Position numbers and translations under genes: made by a program. Below the pieces are notes generated by a model, which did no database searches, was not told the DNA's origin, and worked only from the letters and a program-made list of their open reading frames with translations. Of a stretch of DNA of 64,000 nt, positions 21,724 to 31,975 are shown piece by piece. Source of the DNA: Staphylotrichum longicolle (taxonomy: Eukaryota > Ascomycota > Sordariomycetes > Sordariales > Chaetomiaceae); contig JAHCVI010000006.1 in the NCBI GenBank assembly GCA_019096155.1, positions 1,426,001 to 1,490,000 on the forward strand, read 5' to 3'. The stretch's first letter is position 1. Each line of letters starts with the position of its first letter.

Positions 21724-23271
21724 CTACGCCGCCGGAGTCTCTTCCACGTTCCGGTCCGGAAAGTATTCCCACGCCCCCTCAACGCCCCCCCATCGCACCC
21801 AGCGCACCATGACCCGCAAAATCTCCTCATCCTGCCCCATCTCCTCACCCACCGTCTTCTTGATCTTGTCCGGAATCTTGACCCCGCCCGGCTCCATCAT
21901 CCTCTCCACCGAATCCAGCGTGATGTGCGCGACCTTGACAAAATCCTCCTTCCGAATCGGAAACCCCTCCCTCGGCTCCGGCAACGCCTGGATATTCAGC
22001 ACCGCCCGCACAACTTTGCACACATGGCCGTCATCCGGGTACACGTTCGCGCGGTGACACAGCTCCGGCCACCCGTCGCCTGCCCGCTTGGGCACGTACT
22101 CGCTGATGCGCTCCGGGTACAGCGCCGGCGCGCCGCAGCCGGCGTACATGACGGCGTCGCCCCACGCCTTCCACCGCAGCAGGCGCGCCTTGTTGGCGTC
22201 GCTGATCCAGTCCTGCGCCAGGAAGGTCGGGTAGAAGATGCCGAGGGTGGACATGTGCAGCATGACAAAGTCGATGGCCTCGACCTTGTCCGGGTGCTGG
22301 GCCGCGCCGATGATGTACGCGCACGTGTGGATCATGTCGGTGGCGGCTTCTTGTAGCGCGGCCGGTGTGGGATCGACATGGTACTGCGCGAGGTAGGGGA
22401 CCAGGTCTTTGCCGGCTTTGCTGAGGAGGCCGAGGATTTTGTTGAGGGGGTCTTCTGGGGTGACGGCGTTGGCGATCTTGGGGTCACGGTGCATTGCTTC
22501 AACGATCTCTAGGAGGGGCTTGGAGGGGGTGGCTGGGTTTGCCTTGAGGTATTCTTCGGTTGGGAAGATGAAGTCGCGAGGCCATTCGTCGTGAACACAG
22601 CCTGCAGCGAGCGCCTCTGCCACTAGGCAAGGCTGGTTGAACTCGAGGCCACATCCGAGGTGGATCATGGGGTGCAGAAAGCCTGGGGGCTGGTCAGAGT
22701 CCTGGCAGGGGTTATTTCAGGGGGTTGTACACACCAGAATGCATGCGAGCAAGGATGTCGTCCGTCAACTCGTCCCCCTTGAAAAGATACTCATTGACGA
22801 CTTGTGGGACTCCTTTCTCTGCAATCTCGTCCTGGAAAAAGCGTACAAAATCCTCATAATAGTCAAGATTGCCGATACAGGACTTGAAAAAGGCGGGATC
22901 CTTCATCTTCACAGCAGTTACTGATGCTGGGTGGTATTGGAGGAGAGCTTGATACGGCTTGTTGAGATCATACATTGCTTGGATCTCAGCTGGCGTCGCG
23001 CCTAGGGCCCATAGCGTGATGAGGTGGTGAACTGTGTGGTCTACGATGACTGGTAAGGACATGGCTACGCAAGGAGTTGTGACCAATGAATCTTACTGTG
23101 GAATCCCACTGCATCAAACAATGTGTGGTAGCGTACATGGTTGACCATGAGGAGCTCAGATGTCCTGTCTGCACTCTCCTGGGTCAAGCCCTCCACGTGA
23201 GTCCTTCCAGGGGTATCATCTGGAGAAAGTTGAATGTTGTAAGGAGAAATCTCCGCGGGAATTGACCTCAT
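21724..23271 (-). CDS. aflY: Questin-oxidase-like (DUF4243) protein, AflY/HypA-StcR type
   Basis: Exons 23271-23097, 23049-22735 and 22682-21724 give 482 aa. Early motifs are NIQLSPDDTPGRTHVEG, NHVRYHTLFDAVGFH and VDHTVHHLITLWALGATP; then FFQDEIAEKGVPQVVNEYLF, MIHLGCGLEFNQPCLVAEAL, and a C-terminal half with HPDKVEAIDFVMLHMSTLGI and WPELCHRANVYPDDGHVCKV. This is the questin oxidase family, which includes the Baeyer-Villiger-type AflY (StcR) of aflatoxin/sterigmatocystin and the enzymes opening anthraquinone rings in related pathways. It shares a divergent promoter with the aflX-like gene, which carries an AflR-type site. In characterised clusters the AflX/AflY pair acts around the versicolorin A to demethylsterigmatocystin step, so it may imply a xanthone-type product. 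Assignment to AflY rather than another DUF4243 member is inferred from context. Confidence 0.82.
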
Positions 23272-23783
23272 CGTGAACTGCGACCCAACAAGGGAATGAG
23301 ACAACAGCCTATGTTGACTGAGCACTGGGCTGTTTCAGAGGCGGTAGATGGCTGGGCTTTGGCAAGGTCCGGAACCAGACCAATGCAGCGTGAATACAAT
23401 GTGTAAAAGAACACAGCAAATCTTCCAGCCGCTCTACCAGAAGTGCAGGAGTACACGGCAGTGTCCGCCATGTTGATCTTGCTGTGCCACATCCATTACC
23501 GAAACGAGACATTGCATACGACTGGTGTATGCATCGGGGTGGGGGATCGGAAACCGAGGCGCCACCGCCGGCGTCGGACTTAACGGTTCGTTGCAGCTAC
23601 AAATGTTACGATGGGTTACCAGATCGGGTAACTGGTGGTTTTTGCTGCAACAAAACAGCGCGGCACAGTCTGGTCCGCCTCCCTCTAGCCTCAGTCCAAA
23701 GCCGGGCGGCCATCCTGCACTCCAGGTCCGATCGGGGTCAGCACCACGCGATATTGACGAGATACACCGAGTGTCGCTTCACG
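23272..23783. promoter_or_regulatory. Bidirectional promoter, aflY-like / aflX-like
   Basis: About 0.5 kb between two divergent ATGs. It contains the TCG-N5-CGA motif at 23547-23557. The plus-strand open frame extends upstream of 23784, but the similarity to the NmrA-type fold begins only at that ATG. Confidence 0.7.
23547..23557. promoter_or_regulatory. AflR-type binding motif TCGGAAACCGA
   Basis: Perfect match to TCG-N5-CGA, the published AflR target, between the aflY- and aflX-like genes. Binding is inferred, not shown. Confidence 0.65.
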
Positions 23784-24569
23784 ATGCCCTCGTACGCCGT
23801 GATGGGTGCAACAGGGGGGATCGGCCGCTCGCTGGTGCAAGTCCTACTCCAATCACCCAAAAACCGGATCAATGCATACTGCCGCTCCCGAGCTAAGCTC
23901 CATCGGTTGTGCCCCGAAACGGCCAAAAGCGACGAAGTCCGCGTCTTCGAGGGCCGTCTCGACGATGTGTCATTGATTGCCGATTGTCTCCGGAACACCC
24001 GCGCCGTCTTCCTCGCGGTGTCCGTGCCGGACAACATGCCCGGCTGTACATTGGCCCGGCAGGCCGCATCGGTGGCCGTCGCTGCCCTCCGACAAATCCG
24101 GGCCGAGGACGGACCCCACACACGGCTGCCGAAGGTCATCCTGCTGTCGTCGGCCTCGCTGGAGGAGAAATTCACCGGCGACGTGCCGGCATTCGTCCAC
24201 TGGTTGCTCGACCGGGCCGTGTCTCATCTCTACGAGGACCTTGCGGGAGCCGAGGCGTTTCTTCGGGAACAGGAGAGCTGGTTGTGTACGGTGTTTGTCA
24301 AGCCGGGAGGCCTGGTCCATGATCGCCAGGGTGGCCACGAGGTCAGCACGACGACAGCCAAGACACCCTTGTCGTTCCTGGATCTCGCAGCAGGCATGGT
24401 GGAAGTGGCAGACGATGACAAGGGCCAGTACGACATGAAGAGCGTCAGCGTCATTCCCACAGGCAAGGTTGCTTTTCCATGGGATTGCGTGTACTATGGC
24501 ATGACCGGACTTCTGTATCATTACATGCCTTGGACGTACCGTTACCTTGGAGATTGTCGTGCTCCGTAA
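23784..24569 (+). CDS. aflX: NmrA-like NAD(P)-binding oxidoreductase, AflX/OrdB-StcQ type
   Basis: Intronless, 261 aa. Rossmann motif YAVMGATGGIGRSLVQVLLQ at the N-terminus, then VFEGRLDDVSLIADCLRNTR, VFLAVSVPDNMPG, LPKVILLSSASLEE and CTVFVKPGGLVHDRQGGH, ending near LLYHYMPWTYRYLGD. In the aflatoxin and sterigmatocystin pathways AflX/StcQ takes part in converting versicolorin A to demethylsterigmatocystin. It is paralogous to the aflI-like gene 2.4 kb downstream, with which it shares the GATGxxG start but little else. The upstream open frame (from 23484) lacks similarity, so this ATG was chosen. Divergent from the aflY-like gene. Confidence 0.8.
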   Translation: MPSYAVMGATGGIGRSLVQVLLQSPKNRINAYCRSRAKLHRLCPETAKSDEVRVFEGRLDDVSLIADCLRNTRAVFLAVSVPDNMPGCTLARQAASVAVAALRQIRAEDGPHTRLPKVILLSSASLEEKFTGDVPAFVHWLLDRAVSHLYEDLAGAEAFLREQESWLCTVFVKPGGLVHDRQGGHEVSTTTAKTPLSFLDLAAGMVEVADDDKGQYDMKSVSVIPTGKVAFPWDCVYYGMTGLLYHYMPWTYRYLGDCRAP

Positions 24570-25000
24570 ACAGTCTGAAATGATCACTCCATTACTATGG
24601 TATGGTGTACTGCAGTGTATTAGCGGCGCAAATGCTTCATTTTGCGTAATCTCTGGGTTAATCGTTCAAGTCAGTTTCGTTTGCCATAATGCATCAACCA
24701 CCGGATCCGGTGGTCCAACGCCCGACCACCGATGCAACGGCCTACATGGGATGTGATCTGCGTGACCGAAGGGTTGAAAGAACACAACGCGGGACCCGGC
24801 ACATTCGCTCCAAGTCCGGAACCGGAAATCAGGTCCTGCCGGAAACAACCACGGCATTCCTTTGCTTTAGTGGTGTGTTCTCTTACATCTAGCGCCCCTC
24901 ATCAACCTCCGCTGCCTGCCCATGCATTTTCTTATCCCTTCATACCTCATTATTGTTACACAACAAATCCTACTCGACATCTTGTCTTACGATAGACGCC
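24570..25000. promoter_or_regulatory. Promoter region of the O-methyltransferase gene
   Basis: No exact TCG-N5-CGA motif was found here, but an 18-bp perfect palindrome lies at 24697-24714 (see separate entry). Confidence 0.5.
24697..24714. promoter_or_regulatory. 18-bp perfect palindrome ACCACCGGATCCGGTGGT
   Basis: Self-complementary over all 18 bases, with CGG half-sites inverted around GATC. It lies about 290 bp before the methyltransferase ATG. CGG/CCG pairs are typical half-sites of Zn2Cys6 factors; function is inferred. Confidence 0.6.
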
Positions 25001-26315
25001 ATGGAGGCCATCTTCCGTGAAATCAAGGAACGCTATGCCAAAGCAGACGACAATGGCAAGAGAGAGATACAAGGTTACATCCGCGAACTTCAGGTTGACT
25101 TCTACACGGACTGGGATGTAATCATGCGATTGACTAGCGGGGTGAGTTGATACGTTCTCACATCAAGTGCGATTGCTTTCAGCAACTGTCAGTGACTGAC
25201 AATGTGTTAGCCACTTCAAGTGGCCCTTCTCAGGGTTGGCGTCAACCTCGACCTGTTCAATACCCTGATGAAAAGCGAGGGTCCGGTAACGTTGACGGAG
25301 CTCGTGAACAAGACTGGAGCGTCAAAGCAGCTTCTGAGTACGTTCCCAGTTTAAGTAAGCTTTGGGTTATCCATTAACCAACTCTAGCACGCATCTTGCG
25401 GACCATGGCTGCGTTTGGCCAGGTCAAAGAGACTGGCCACCACGAGTACGGCCCCAGTGCTTTCACGAGAATCTTTTCGGACCCCAATGCGGCGGGCGCC
25501 CTGTGCCAGTTGTAAGCATTGCTCTGATCGCGTGTTGAATAACCACGATGTCTGACTTTGTGGTTAGGTTCGACGTCACAGGTCCTGCAACCCAGGCTCT
25601 CCCCGAGTTCCTGAAGGAGACCAAGTATCAGAACATCACATCCAAATACAATACCGTGTTCCAGAAGGCCTTCAACACTGATTTGAGCATGTTCGAGTGG
25701 ATGCCTCAGCATCCAGAGCACATGAAGAGCCTTGGCCAACTCATGGCCCTGGACCGTCCTACCCACTGGGTTGACAACTACCCCATCGAGAACCTCGGCT
25801 CCCTCACAGACGCCCCAGACAAGCCGGTTCTCGTGGACATCGGGGGAGGGTTCGGCCAGCAGGCCATTGCGTTCCGCAACAAATTTCCTCACCTCGCCGG
25901 GCGCATCGTCGTCCAGGATATTCCCTCAACCCTGGCTGGCGCCCAGCCGACGGCCGGCATCGAGTTTGTCCACCACGACTTCTTCGGCCCCCAGCCGATC
26001 AAAGGCGCCAAGTTGTACTACTTGCGCCACGTTCTTCACGACTGGCCCGACGCCGAGAGCATCCGCATCCTGCGCAACGTCATTCCGTCCATGGGTCCGG
26101 ATTCCCGCCTCATCATCGATGAAGTCGTGCTGCCTGAGACGGCCGTCCCCTGGCAGGCGGCGTACATGGATCTGCTGATGATGAACAACCTTGCTGGGGT
26201 GGAACGCACCCGTGCCGAGTGGGAGTCACTGATGGATCAGGCTGGACTGAAGATTGTCGAAGTGTACCAGTATGATTTCAAGATGCAGTCCGTGATTGTC
26301 ACTGTGCCGAAATAG
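25001..26315 (+). CDS. SAM-dependent O-methyltransferase (class I, COMT-like)
   Basis: Exons 25001-25141, 25211-25337, 25388-25511 and 25568-26315 give 379 aa. The N-terminal winged-helix dimerisation part (VALLRVGVNLDLFNTLMKSE, ILRTMAAFGQVKETGHHEYG) is followed by the SAM-binding fold: VLVDIGGGFGQQAIAFRNKF (motif I), IVVQDIPSTL, IEFVHHDFFGPQP, LYYLRHVLHDWPD with the catalytic His, and SRLIIDEVVLPE. The gene lies between the aflX- and aflI-like genes, which fits a tailoring role such as the StcP/AflO or AflP methylations of demethylsterigmatocystin or sterigmatocystin. The sequence does not let me choose between these, and it may methylate another cluster product. Confidence 0.88.
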
Positions 26316-26973
26316 GGGTTGGGGAGCGGAGGTATCGTCCGGAATATGGAGGCAGTCAGTTAGTTTACCTCGATTAGAGCAGAAGCCATATTTACACCAA
26401 CACTCCTCTGTTTAAAAAAGCGAATGATTGTTTCTGCTACATGGATTTTTGAACCTTTGGTTGCATCGGACTGTGGATGAAGACTCCATCTCAGGGACAA
26501 GCAGCACACAAGCAAGCTCGGATGCATATGTCTCTGGATTTCCACTTCTTCCTACCATAAGATTTGCCAGAGAGCCCCCTTATCCCATGATCCCCCTTCC
26601 CAAGTTACAGGTATTGACGCATCTCGTACGGATCAAATGGTGCTGACACGGTGGGCCCAATCCAAGCCCAGAGCCGTCGCTGTCCGACATCAACGCACCA
26701 ATCATCAGCAACGTGGAACCATGCACAACCAGACGGGTACCGCCAGCCAAGTCAAGTAGGATGGAAACACTGCGTTTCTCGGGGTTTGAAATTCACGGAT
26801 GTCACACCCCGCAATGACGGTCGAGCTAATCTAAGCAATGTGACGACTGCCCACGTGAAAAAAAAGGCAGCACATCCATATGAAGACGTGGTACTAGGGA
26901 CCAAGATTGTTGCACGGGAACATCCGTCGTGCCCCCTCTCACCTTCGACCACAGACAAACCCTTGACGTGATC
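26316..26973. promoter_or_regulatory. Promoter region of the aflI-like gene
   Basis: Contains one exact TCG-N5-CGA motif at 26677-26687, about 290 bp before the ATG. No gene seen. Confidence 0.6.
26677..26687. promoter_or_regulatory. AflR-type binding motif TCGCTGTCCGA
   Basis: Exact TCG-N5-CGA. The same 11-mer recurs upstream of the first P450 at 32536-32546. Confidence 0.65.
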
Positions 26974-27900
26974 ATGTTGACTTATGCCTTACTCGGAGCC
27001 ACGGGTGCAACAGGCTCAAGCGTACTCCGCTGTCTCCTGAGTGATCCGCCCCCTGACCTACACCTTCATATTCTTGTCAGGTCCAAGGGCAAGCTCCTCC
27101 GAGCCTTCCCGGGCCTCGCCGACATCAGCACAATCAAGCCCAAAATCACCATATTTGAGGGCGACGCAACCTCCGCAAAGGCGCTCACCTCCTGCCTCAC
27201 CAATGCCTCACTCATCTTCATGTGCATCGGCGAAAACGGCAGCCCGCCAGGCACCACCCTCTACTCCGACTCCGTATCCGCCCTGATCGCCGCCCTCTCC
27301 CAGCTCAAAGACCAAGCCAGCCTCTATCTCGCCAACAGCAGCCCTTACCAACCCCCCAACGTCCTCCAACTGCGCAGCGCCTCCCTCAATCCACCTCTCG
27401 CCGCGCAGCCCCCCGCCCTCATCCACAAGGCCGTCATGTTCTGCCTTCACCACAGCTACGCCGACCTGCGCCGCGCCTGCGCGCTCTACCCGCCCGCCTG
27501 CGCCGCGGGAGTGCTGGAATACATCTTCGTAGACCCGCCGACCATCCACGACGCGCAGGGGACGCGCGCCACGGGGTACCGGCTGATCACGGGCGGCGAG
27601 CTGCAGGCGACGGCGCTGAGCTACGCGGATCTTGGCGCGGCGATGTGCGAGATTGCGGAGCGGGCGGGGGATTTTGAGGGCAAGGCGGTTGGAGTGACGG
27701 CGACGGGGAAGGTGGGGAGGAGTGGGGGTTTTGATGGGGTATTTGTTGAAAGGGGCGATGGGGAGGGTGAAGGAGGGGGTGGTCAGGGGAGTGCCGTTCT
27801 TGTATGGGCCGATGGCGCCGTTCTTTGTGATAGGTATGTATGGCGGGTACGAGCCCAGGCCCCTGGCGGTGGTGTGACAGTGTTCTGTGTCAGGGGCTGA
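26974..27900 (+). CDS. aflI: NmrA-like oxidoreductase, AflI/AvfA-StcO type, C-terminal frame break
   Basis: N-terminus MLTYALLGATGATGSSVLRC is the NAD(P)-binding loop; LHILVRSKGKLLRAFPGL, TIFEGDATSAKALTSCL, PALIHKAVMFCLHHSYADLR and LEYIFVDPPTIHDAQG follow. In the known pathways AflI (averufin oxidase, StcO) is needed to turn averufin into versiconal hemiacetal acetate, with the P450 AflV. After GVTATGKVGRSGG near 27.71 kb the frame becomes an unlikely Gly-rich tail to 27900. A second frame starting at about 27728 instead gives a plausible hydrophobic family-like C-terminus, ending at a TGA near 27877. So a one-base shift lies in the GGGGG/TTTT stretch, either a mutation or a consensus error. 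Single exon. Assigned as the AvfA rather than OrdB member by its N-terminus. Confidence 0.72.
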   Translation: MLTYALLGATGATGSSVLRCLLSDPPPDLHLHILVRSKGKLLRAFPGLADISTIKPKITIFEGDATSAKALTSCLTNASLIFMCIGENGSPPGTTLYSDSVSALIAALSQLKDQASLYLANSSPYQPPNVLQLRSASLNPPLAAQPPALIHKAVMFCLHHSYADLRRACALYPPACAAGVLEYIFVDPPTIHDAQGTRATGYRLITGGELQATALSYADLGAAMCEIAERAGDFEGKAVGVTATGKVGRSGGFDGVFVERGDGEGEGGGGQGSAVLVWADGAVLCDRYVWRVRAQAPGGGVTVFCVRG

Positions 27901-28266
27901 TGAAGGTGGTGTGATAGGGGTTGCTGCTGCTGTTGTTGTTGCTGGCGTGGTGGGATACATTGCTTGAAGCACAAAGGAATGCTGCCCGCAGTCAAGTCGG
28001 TAAAAAATGCTCAGGCAATATATTCTTGTGTTCTTCATTTCATCGGCCTTGTTTCCATTTGACAAACTTGTTGGGGGGCGCACGAGCATGTTGGCCCTGT
28101 TAACCTCGGACAACCCACCCCCGACTGCGGGCAATGAGTGTTGATCGAGGTGCCAAGAGGGGTTTTGATCTTTGGACACTTGCGCCCTCCAACACTGGCC
28201 AATGGGTTATCCGCATAAAGGCAAGGATTCCATTGTCTTGTCATGCTCCAGCCTTCGTCGCTCATA

Positions 28267-28745
28267 TGCGTTCAATTTGAGAAGGTCCTCGGAAGTGTTC
28301 CACCACAGTGGGTTGAGGATGTCATCAAGAAAGGGGTCCTGAAGGGACACCCAGATGGTTCGTGCTTCTAAACCTTGCCCACACAGCTGTCGCCATCCCT
28401 CCTAGCTATCTCATTGTAGCTTCTTCGGCGGAGAATTTCTTTGTTCTGGAAGGGCATATACGACGATCGTACTTTCGCGGGCTTGGTGTGGTGAGCTTCC
28501 CGTTGAGTGAGGCCGGCCTTGAGAAGCTGGGAAGTTATCTTCGAAGGCTTCTGTTGGTTGGACCTTCGAAGAGAGCGGCGGCTCGTGCCCTTCTGGACGA
28601 CCCATGGATAGTGGAAGAGCTTGAAAGTGATCCTGTGACGGGAGCAGGGACCGTGAGGGACGCAGAGACTGCGAAGGAAGCAAAGACTACAACTGAAAAA
28701 AAGACTGCGGCTGGAGAAGATGTCGGAACACCGGGCCAATCGCAG
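28267..28745 (+). pseudogene. Possible protein-kinase C-lobe remnant
   Basis: Two pieces in different frames resemble the end of a kinase domain: VQFEKVLGSVPPQWVEDVIK at about 28270, ending at a stop near 28370, and from ~28500 LSEAGLEKLGSYLRRLLLVG then PSKRAAARALLDDPWI, the typical terminal helix of the C-lobe. No catalytic or ATP-binding motifs precede them, so it would be a fragment. It sits in the middle of the metabolite cluster between two convergent cluster genes. Weak call. Confidence 0.3.
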
Positions 28746-28897
28746 TAGTTATGCATCCACACAAGACAGCGATGGGTGAGCTTCATATTTTGTGCTAGTA
28801 TGGACAACGAGACCGGAAATTTCTACTGCGCGTCGTCTGTCCTCCCACCTGGCATGCCCTGCAGTAACTACTTCAAGGCTCTCCATCACCGTTTCCG

Positions 28898-30942
28898 TCA
28901 GTTCCCAGCCAAAATATCGGCCGCAATCTTCTCCGCCAGCGCATACACGGTGCCCATCGGCTGCCCATCAATAGCAAAAGGAAACGCCGAGGCATCCACC
29001 ACACGCACACCCTCCACCCCCAACACCTTCCCATGCGAGTCCACCACAGCATTGGGATCGTCCTTCTTCCCCATGGCACACGTGCCCACGCCCGCATAGT
29101 ACGCATCTGACGTCTCGGCAATATACCCCAGAATCTCCTCATCCGTCTGGTACTTGTCACCCGGCAGCAGCTCCGGCCCGTCAATGACCTCCTGCATGGT
29201 CTCCGAGGCCACGATCTCGCGGCACCGGCGGAACGCCGCGACGGCCATCTCCTTGTCGCGCGGGTCATCCAGCCAGCGCGGGTCGACGACGGGGTTCCGC
29301 GCCGTGTCGGTGCTCTCGATGGTCACGGAGCCGCGGCTGAAGGTGGTCATGAGCGCGGCCGACATGCTGAAGTAGTTCTTGCCGTCGTACTGCGGGACAA
29401 ACGTGTCGTCGAGCGCAATGTAGGAAAAGGTCGGCCAGTCGGCGGGGAACTCGCGGTCGATGTCCGCGGCCGTGGAGTCCTTGAGCATGCCCGGCTGGTG
29501 TTTCTCAAAGGCGAAGTAGTCCTGGCCTGGGTTGGTGAGAAGGCCGGTGCGGAAATTGTTGTACTCGTAGATGGAGCGGGGGAGGGTCTCCTTGCTGCCC
29601 ATGAGCTGGCTGTGGCTTTCTACTTTTACAGGGTTGGTCGGGCCGAGGATGATGGTGTCCTGCAGGTTCTTGCCCACGCCCGGCCGGTCTGACAAGACCG
29701 GGACGCCCAACTTCTCAAGAGTCTCCCGGGGGCCAATGCCGGAAACCATCAGCAGCTGAGGGGAACGCATCACGCCAGCTGAGACGATGACCTCTTTCTT
29801 TGCAGCGATGGTCCAGTCAAAGCCATCGGTGTTGATCTGAACTCCGGTGGCCTTTTTTTTGTCGTCAAAGAGGATTTTCTTGACCAGTGTCCGGGTGTAA
29901 AAGTTGAGGTTGGTGTTTTCGAGAAGAGCCTCGCGCAGATACGATGTGGAGGCAGTCTCACGGCGCCGCGTGTACGGATTGATCGTGTGTGTGATGTACG
30001 ACCGGCCCATCACATTGCCATTGGAGAAGCCTTCAGCGTTGGGGAACCCCATCTTCTCGAGGGCCTTGTCGACCCACGAGGAGATGGCATTGGTCCAGTA
30101 TGGGTAGGCAACATGAACTGGGCCGCCTGACTCGGAAAACGCTGTAAAGTCGGTTTTGGCAGTGGCATTTGCCGGCCGGGGGTTCGTTGCAGGGCCTGAA
30201 AACTTGACACTCTTCTTGAAGTACGGCAGCCAATTGTCCCAGGTGTAGGCGTCGTCGCCGACTTGATCAGCCCACTTCTGGTATGCGCCCTTGGAGCCGC
30301 TGAACTGTCTGTCAGCATCGATCTATTCGAGGTTTATCGTGTCCTACTTACCGATGATACAACATGGCACCGCGGGCCGTGCTGCCACCCAGTGTCTTTC
30401 CCTGCATGTAAAACATGGCTCGTTGTGCCAGACCCTGCACCGGTCAGCAAGGGTCAAGAAATAGCTGTTTCGTTTCCTGAACAACGTACTGGCTGTGGTA
30501 CCGTGTACTGGTACCAGTCGAACAGCGGATTCTTGACGTGACCGTTGTCAAAGAAGTAGTTGAACAAGTACATGGGGACCTCAGTCGCATTCCCGGCCTC
30601 GATCTCGTAGAAACCTCCAGCCTCGATGACGGCCACTGAGTGCGTGCCGTTCTCGGACAACCGCTTAGCCACGGCCAGGCCTGCTGTTCCACCTCCGACA
30701 ATCACATAGTCAAACGACTGACCTGGCCAGCCGTATGGACCGAAGTGTGAGCTGAGAAGGTCCTTCCCCTGGATGCGGCCATCCATTTGCGCGACTTGCG
30801 CGTCATCATTGTTTGAACCGAAGAGCGAGGCCACACCGGGAATCGAACCAAACACTGATCCAAGCGACTGCTGTTGGGCTGCTGAAACAACACCAATGCT
30901 TGCCGCGCCGGTCAAGGCGGCGTAGAGTGGTGACTGGCGCAT
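28898..30942 (-). CDS. aflK: GMC-family oxidoreductase fold, versicolorin B synthase (AflK/Vbs-StcN) type
   Basis: Exons 30942-30490, 30434-30352 and 30308-28898 give 648 aa. Signal-like N-terminus MRQSPLYAALTGAASIGVVS. FAD-binding motif FDYVIVGGGTAGLAVAKRLS, then GKTLGGSTARGAML (GMC signature), VIVSAGVMRSPQLLMVSGIG, and the C-terminal substrate lobe with YAGVGTCAMG and VVDASAFPFAIDGQPMGTVY. Versicolorin B synthase is a GMC homologue that closes the bisfuran ring by stereospecific dehydration, without net redox. Other GMC oxidases such as aryl-alcohol or glucose oxidase look similar, but the cluster setting, the size and the divergent partner favour VBS. It shares a promoter with the hypC-like gene. 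Confidence 0.8.
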
Positions 30943-31417
30943 TGTGGTGGAGTCAGGAATGAGATGTGGCACCAAAAGGTCTCAGGGGCGGAGCGCTTCG
31001 AGACTGTCCAGAAAAACAAAGCGACAGTATTAAAAACAATGACTGAGGTATGGTCCCTTCTTCGACACGGTTCGGCCGTGAAAATTCGCTGTCAAAATTG
31101 CAGGTGAATGGCCGGGCCGGATTGGCGGACACCGACTCCTGATCAAGACAAACCCGGACCCGACGTCTCAATGGGTCGGACAGGATGGTCCCGGACGATT
31201 GTGCTTCGGCTCCCTGTCGGCCGATCGGGCCAAGGCGGGCCGGGTGTCGCTCTCCGACGGAACCCGTCCGCGGCTAGCAGACCGGCGTTTGTCTTGTAAA
31301 AGCCGTGATAGGCCGACATGATACCATCCAGAGCCCGGAAACCGCTTTGCAACTCTCGTCCACCCCGCAACTACACTCAATCCGTCAGGCCGTCACCTTC
31401 ACGACACTTCACCAAAC
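30943..31417. promoter_or_regulatory. Bidirectional promoter, aflK-like / hypC-like
   Basis: About 475 bp between divergent start codons, with an exact AflR-type motif at 31247-31257. Confidence 0.7.
31247..31257. promoter_or_regulatory. AflR-type binding motif TCGCTCTCCGA
   Basis: Exact TCG-N5-CGA, about 170 bp before the hypC-like ATG and 300 bp before the aflK-like ATG. Confidence 0.65.
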
Positions 31418-31975
31418 ATGGCGAGCATCGGGGCTGAGCACATCGCTGTTGTGACAGGATGCTTCCTTTCGGGTAGGAGCCTCTTTGGGAGTTGTAGACT
31501 CGTCTACTGCAGAGCTAATATCACGATCACCCACTTAGGTGCTATTATGAGCGTCTTTCTGATCACCATTCCTGTGCTCGTGGAAACAACCACCCAACCC
31601 GGCAAGCTCGTGAACCAATGGAGGCGTGTCTACCTCAGCGGCCATATCAAGGGCCCCGCGATCGCCGCCACAACGGGCCTGGTCTACGCTTACGCAGCGT
31701 GGAGCAAGTATGCGGCGGGCGAGGCGTGGCGTGTCTTTGCCGTGGCCGGGTTGACAACGGTCAGCATCGTGCCATACACCCTGACGTTCATGCAAGGCAC
31801 CAACAATGCGCTTTTTCGGGCGGATGATTTGGCTGCCAAGGGCACTGAGCCTGCACGAGCAGACGCGGAACGATTGGTGAGGAGATGGGGAAAGTTGAAT
31901 GCCATTCGGGCCTTGATTCCTCTGGCGGGGGGAGTCTTGGGGCTGTTAGGTGCTTGTAAGATTGTGGTGTTCTGA
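31418..31975 (+). CDS. hypC: Anthrone oxidase (DUF1772), HypC type
   Basis: Exons 31418-31472 and 31539-31975 give 163 aa; the 66-nt intron is open in frame, so an unspliced reading is also possible. Four hydrophobic segments with the family's hallmarks: VVTGCFLSGAIMSVFLITIP, RVYLSGHIKGPAIAATTGLV, VAGLTTVSIVPYTLTFMQGT and a terminal ALIPLAGGVLGLLGACKIVV helix, with NNALFR after the third. HypC oxidises norsolorinic acid anthrone to norsolorinic acid in the aflatoxin pathway. The protein would sit in an internal membrane. Being divergent from the aflK-like gene supports co-regulation. Confidence 0.85.
   Translation: MASIGAEHIAVVTGCFLSGRSLFGSCRLVYCRANITITHLGAIMSVFLITIPVLVETTTQPGKLVNQWRRVYLSGHIKGPAIAATTGLVYAYAAWSKYAAGEAWRVFAVAGLTTVSIVPYTLTFMQGTNNALFRADDLAAKGTEPARADAERLVRRWGKLNAIRALIPLAGGVLGLLGACKIVVF

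Noticed and set aside
28898..30942. Glucose oxidase or aryl-alcohol oxidase as alternative for the GMC gene
   Set aside because: General GMC motifs fit, but position among aflatoxin-type genes and the AflR-motif promoter favour versicolorin B synthase.
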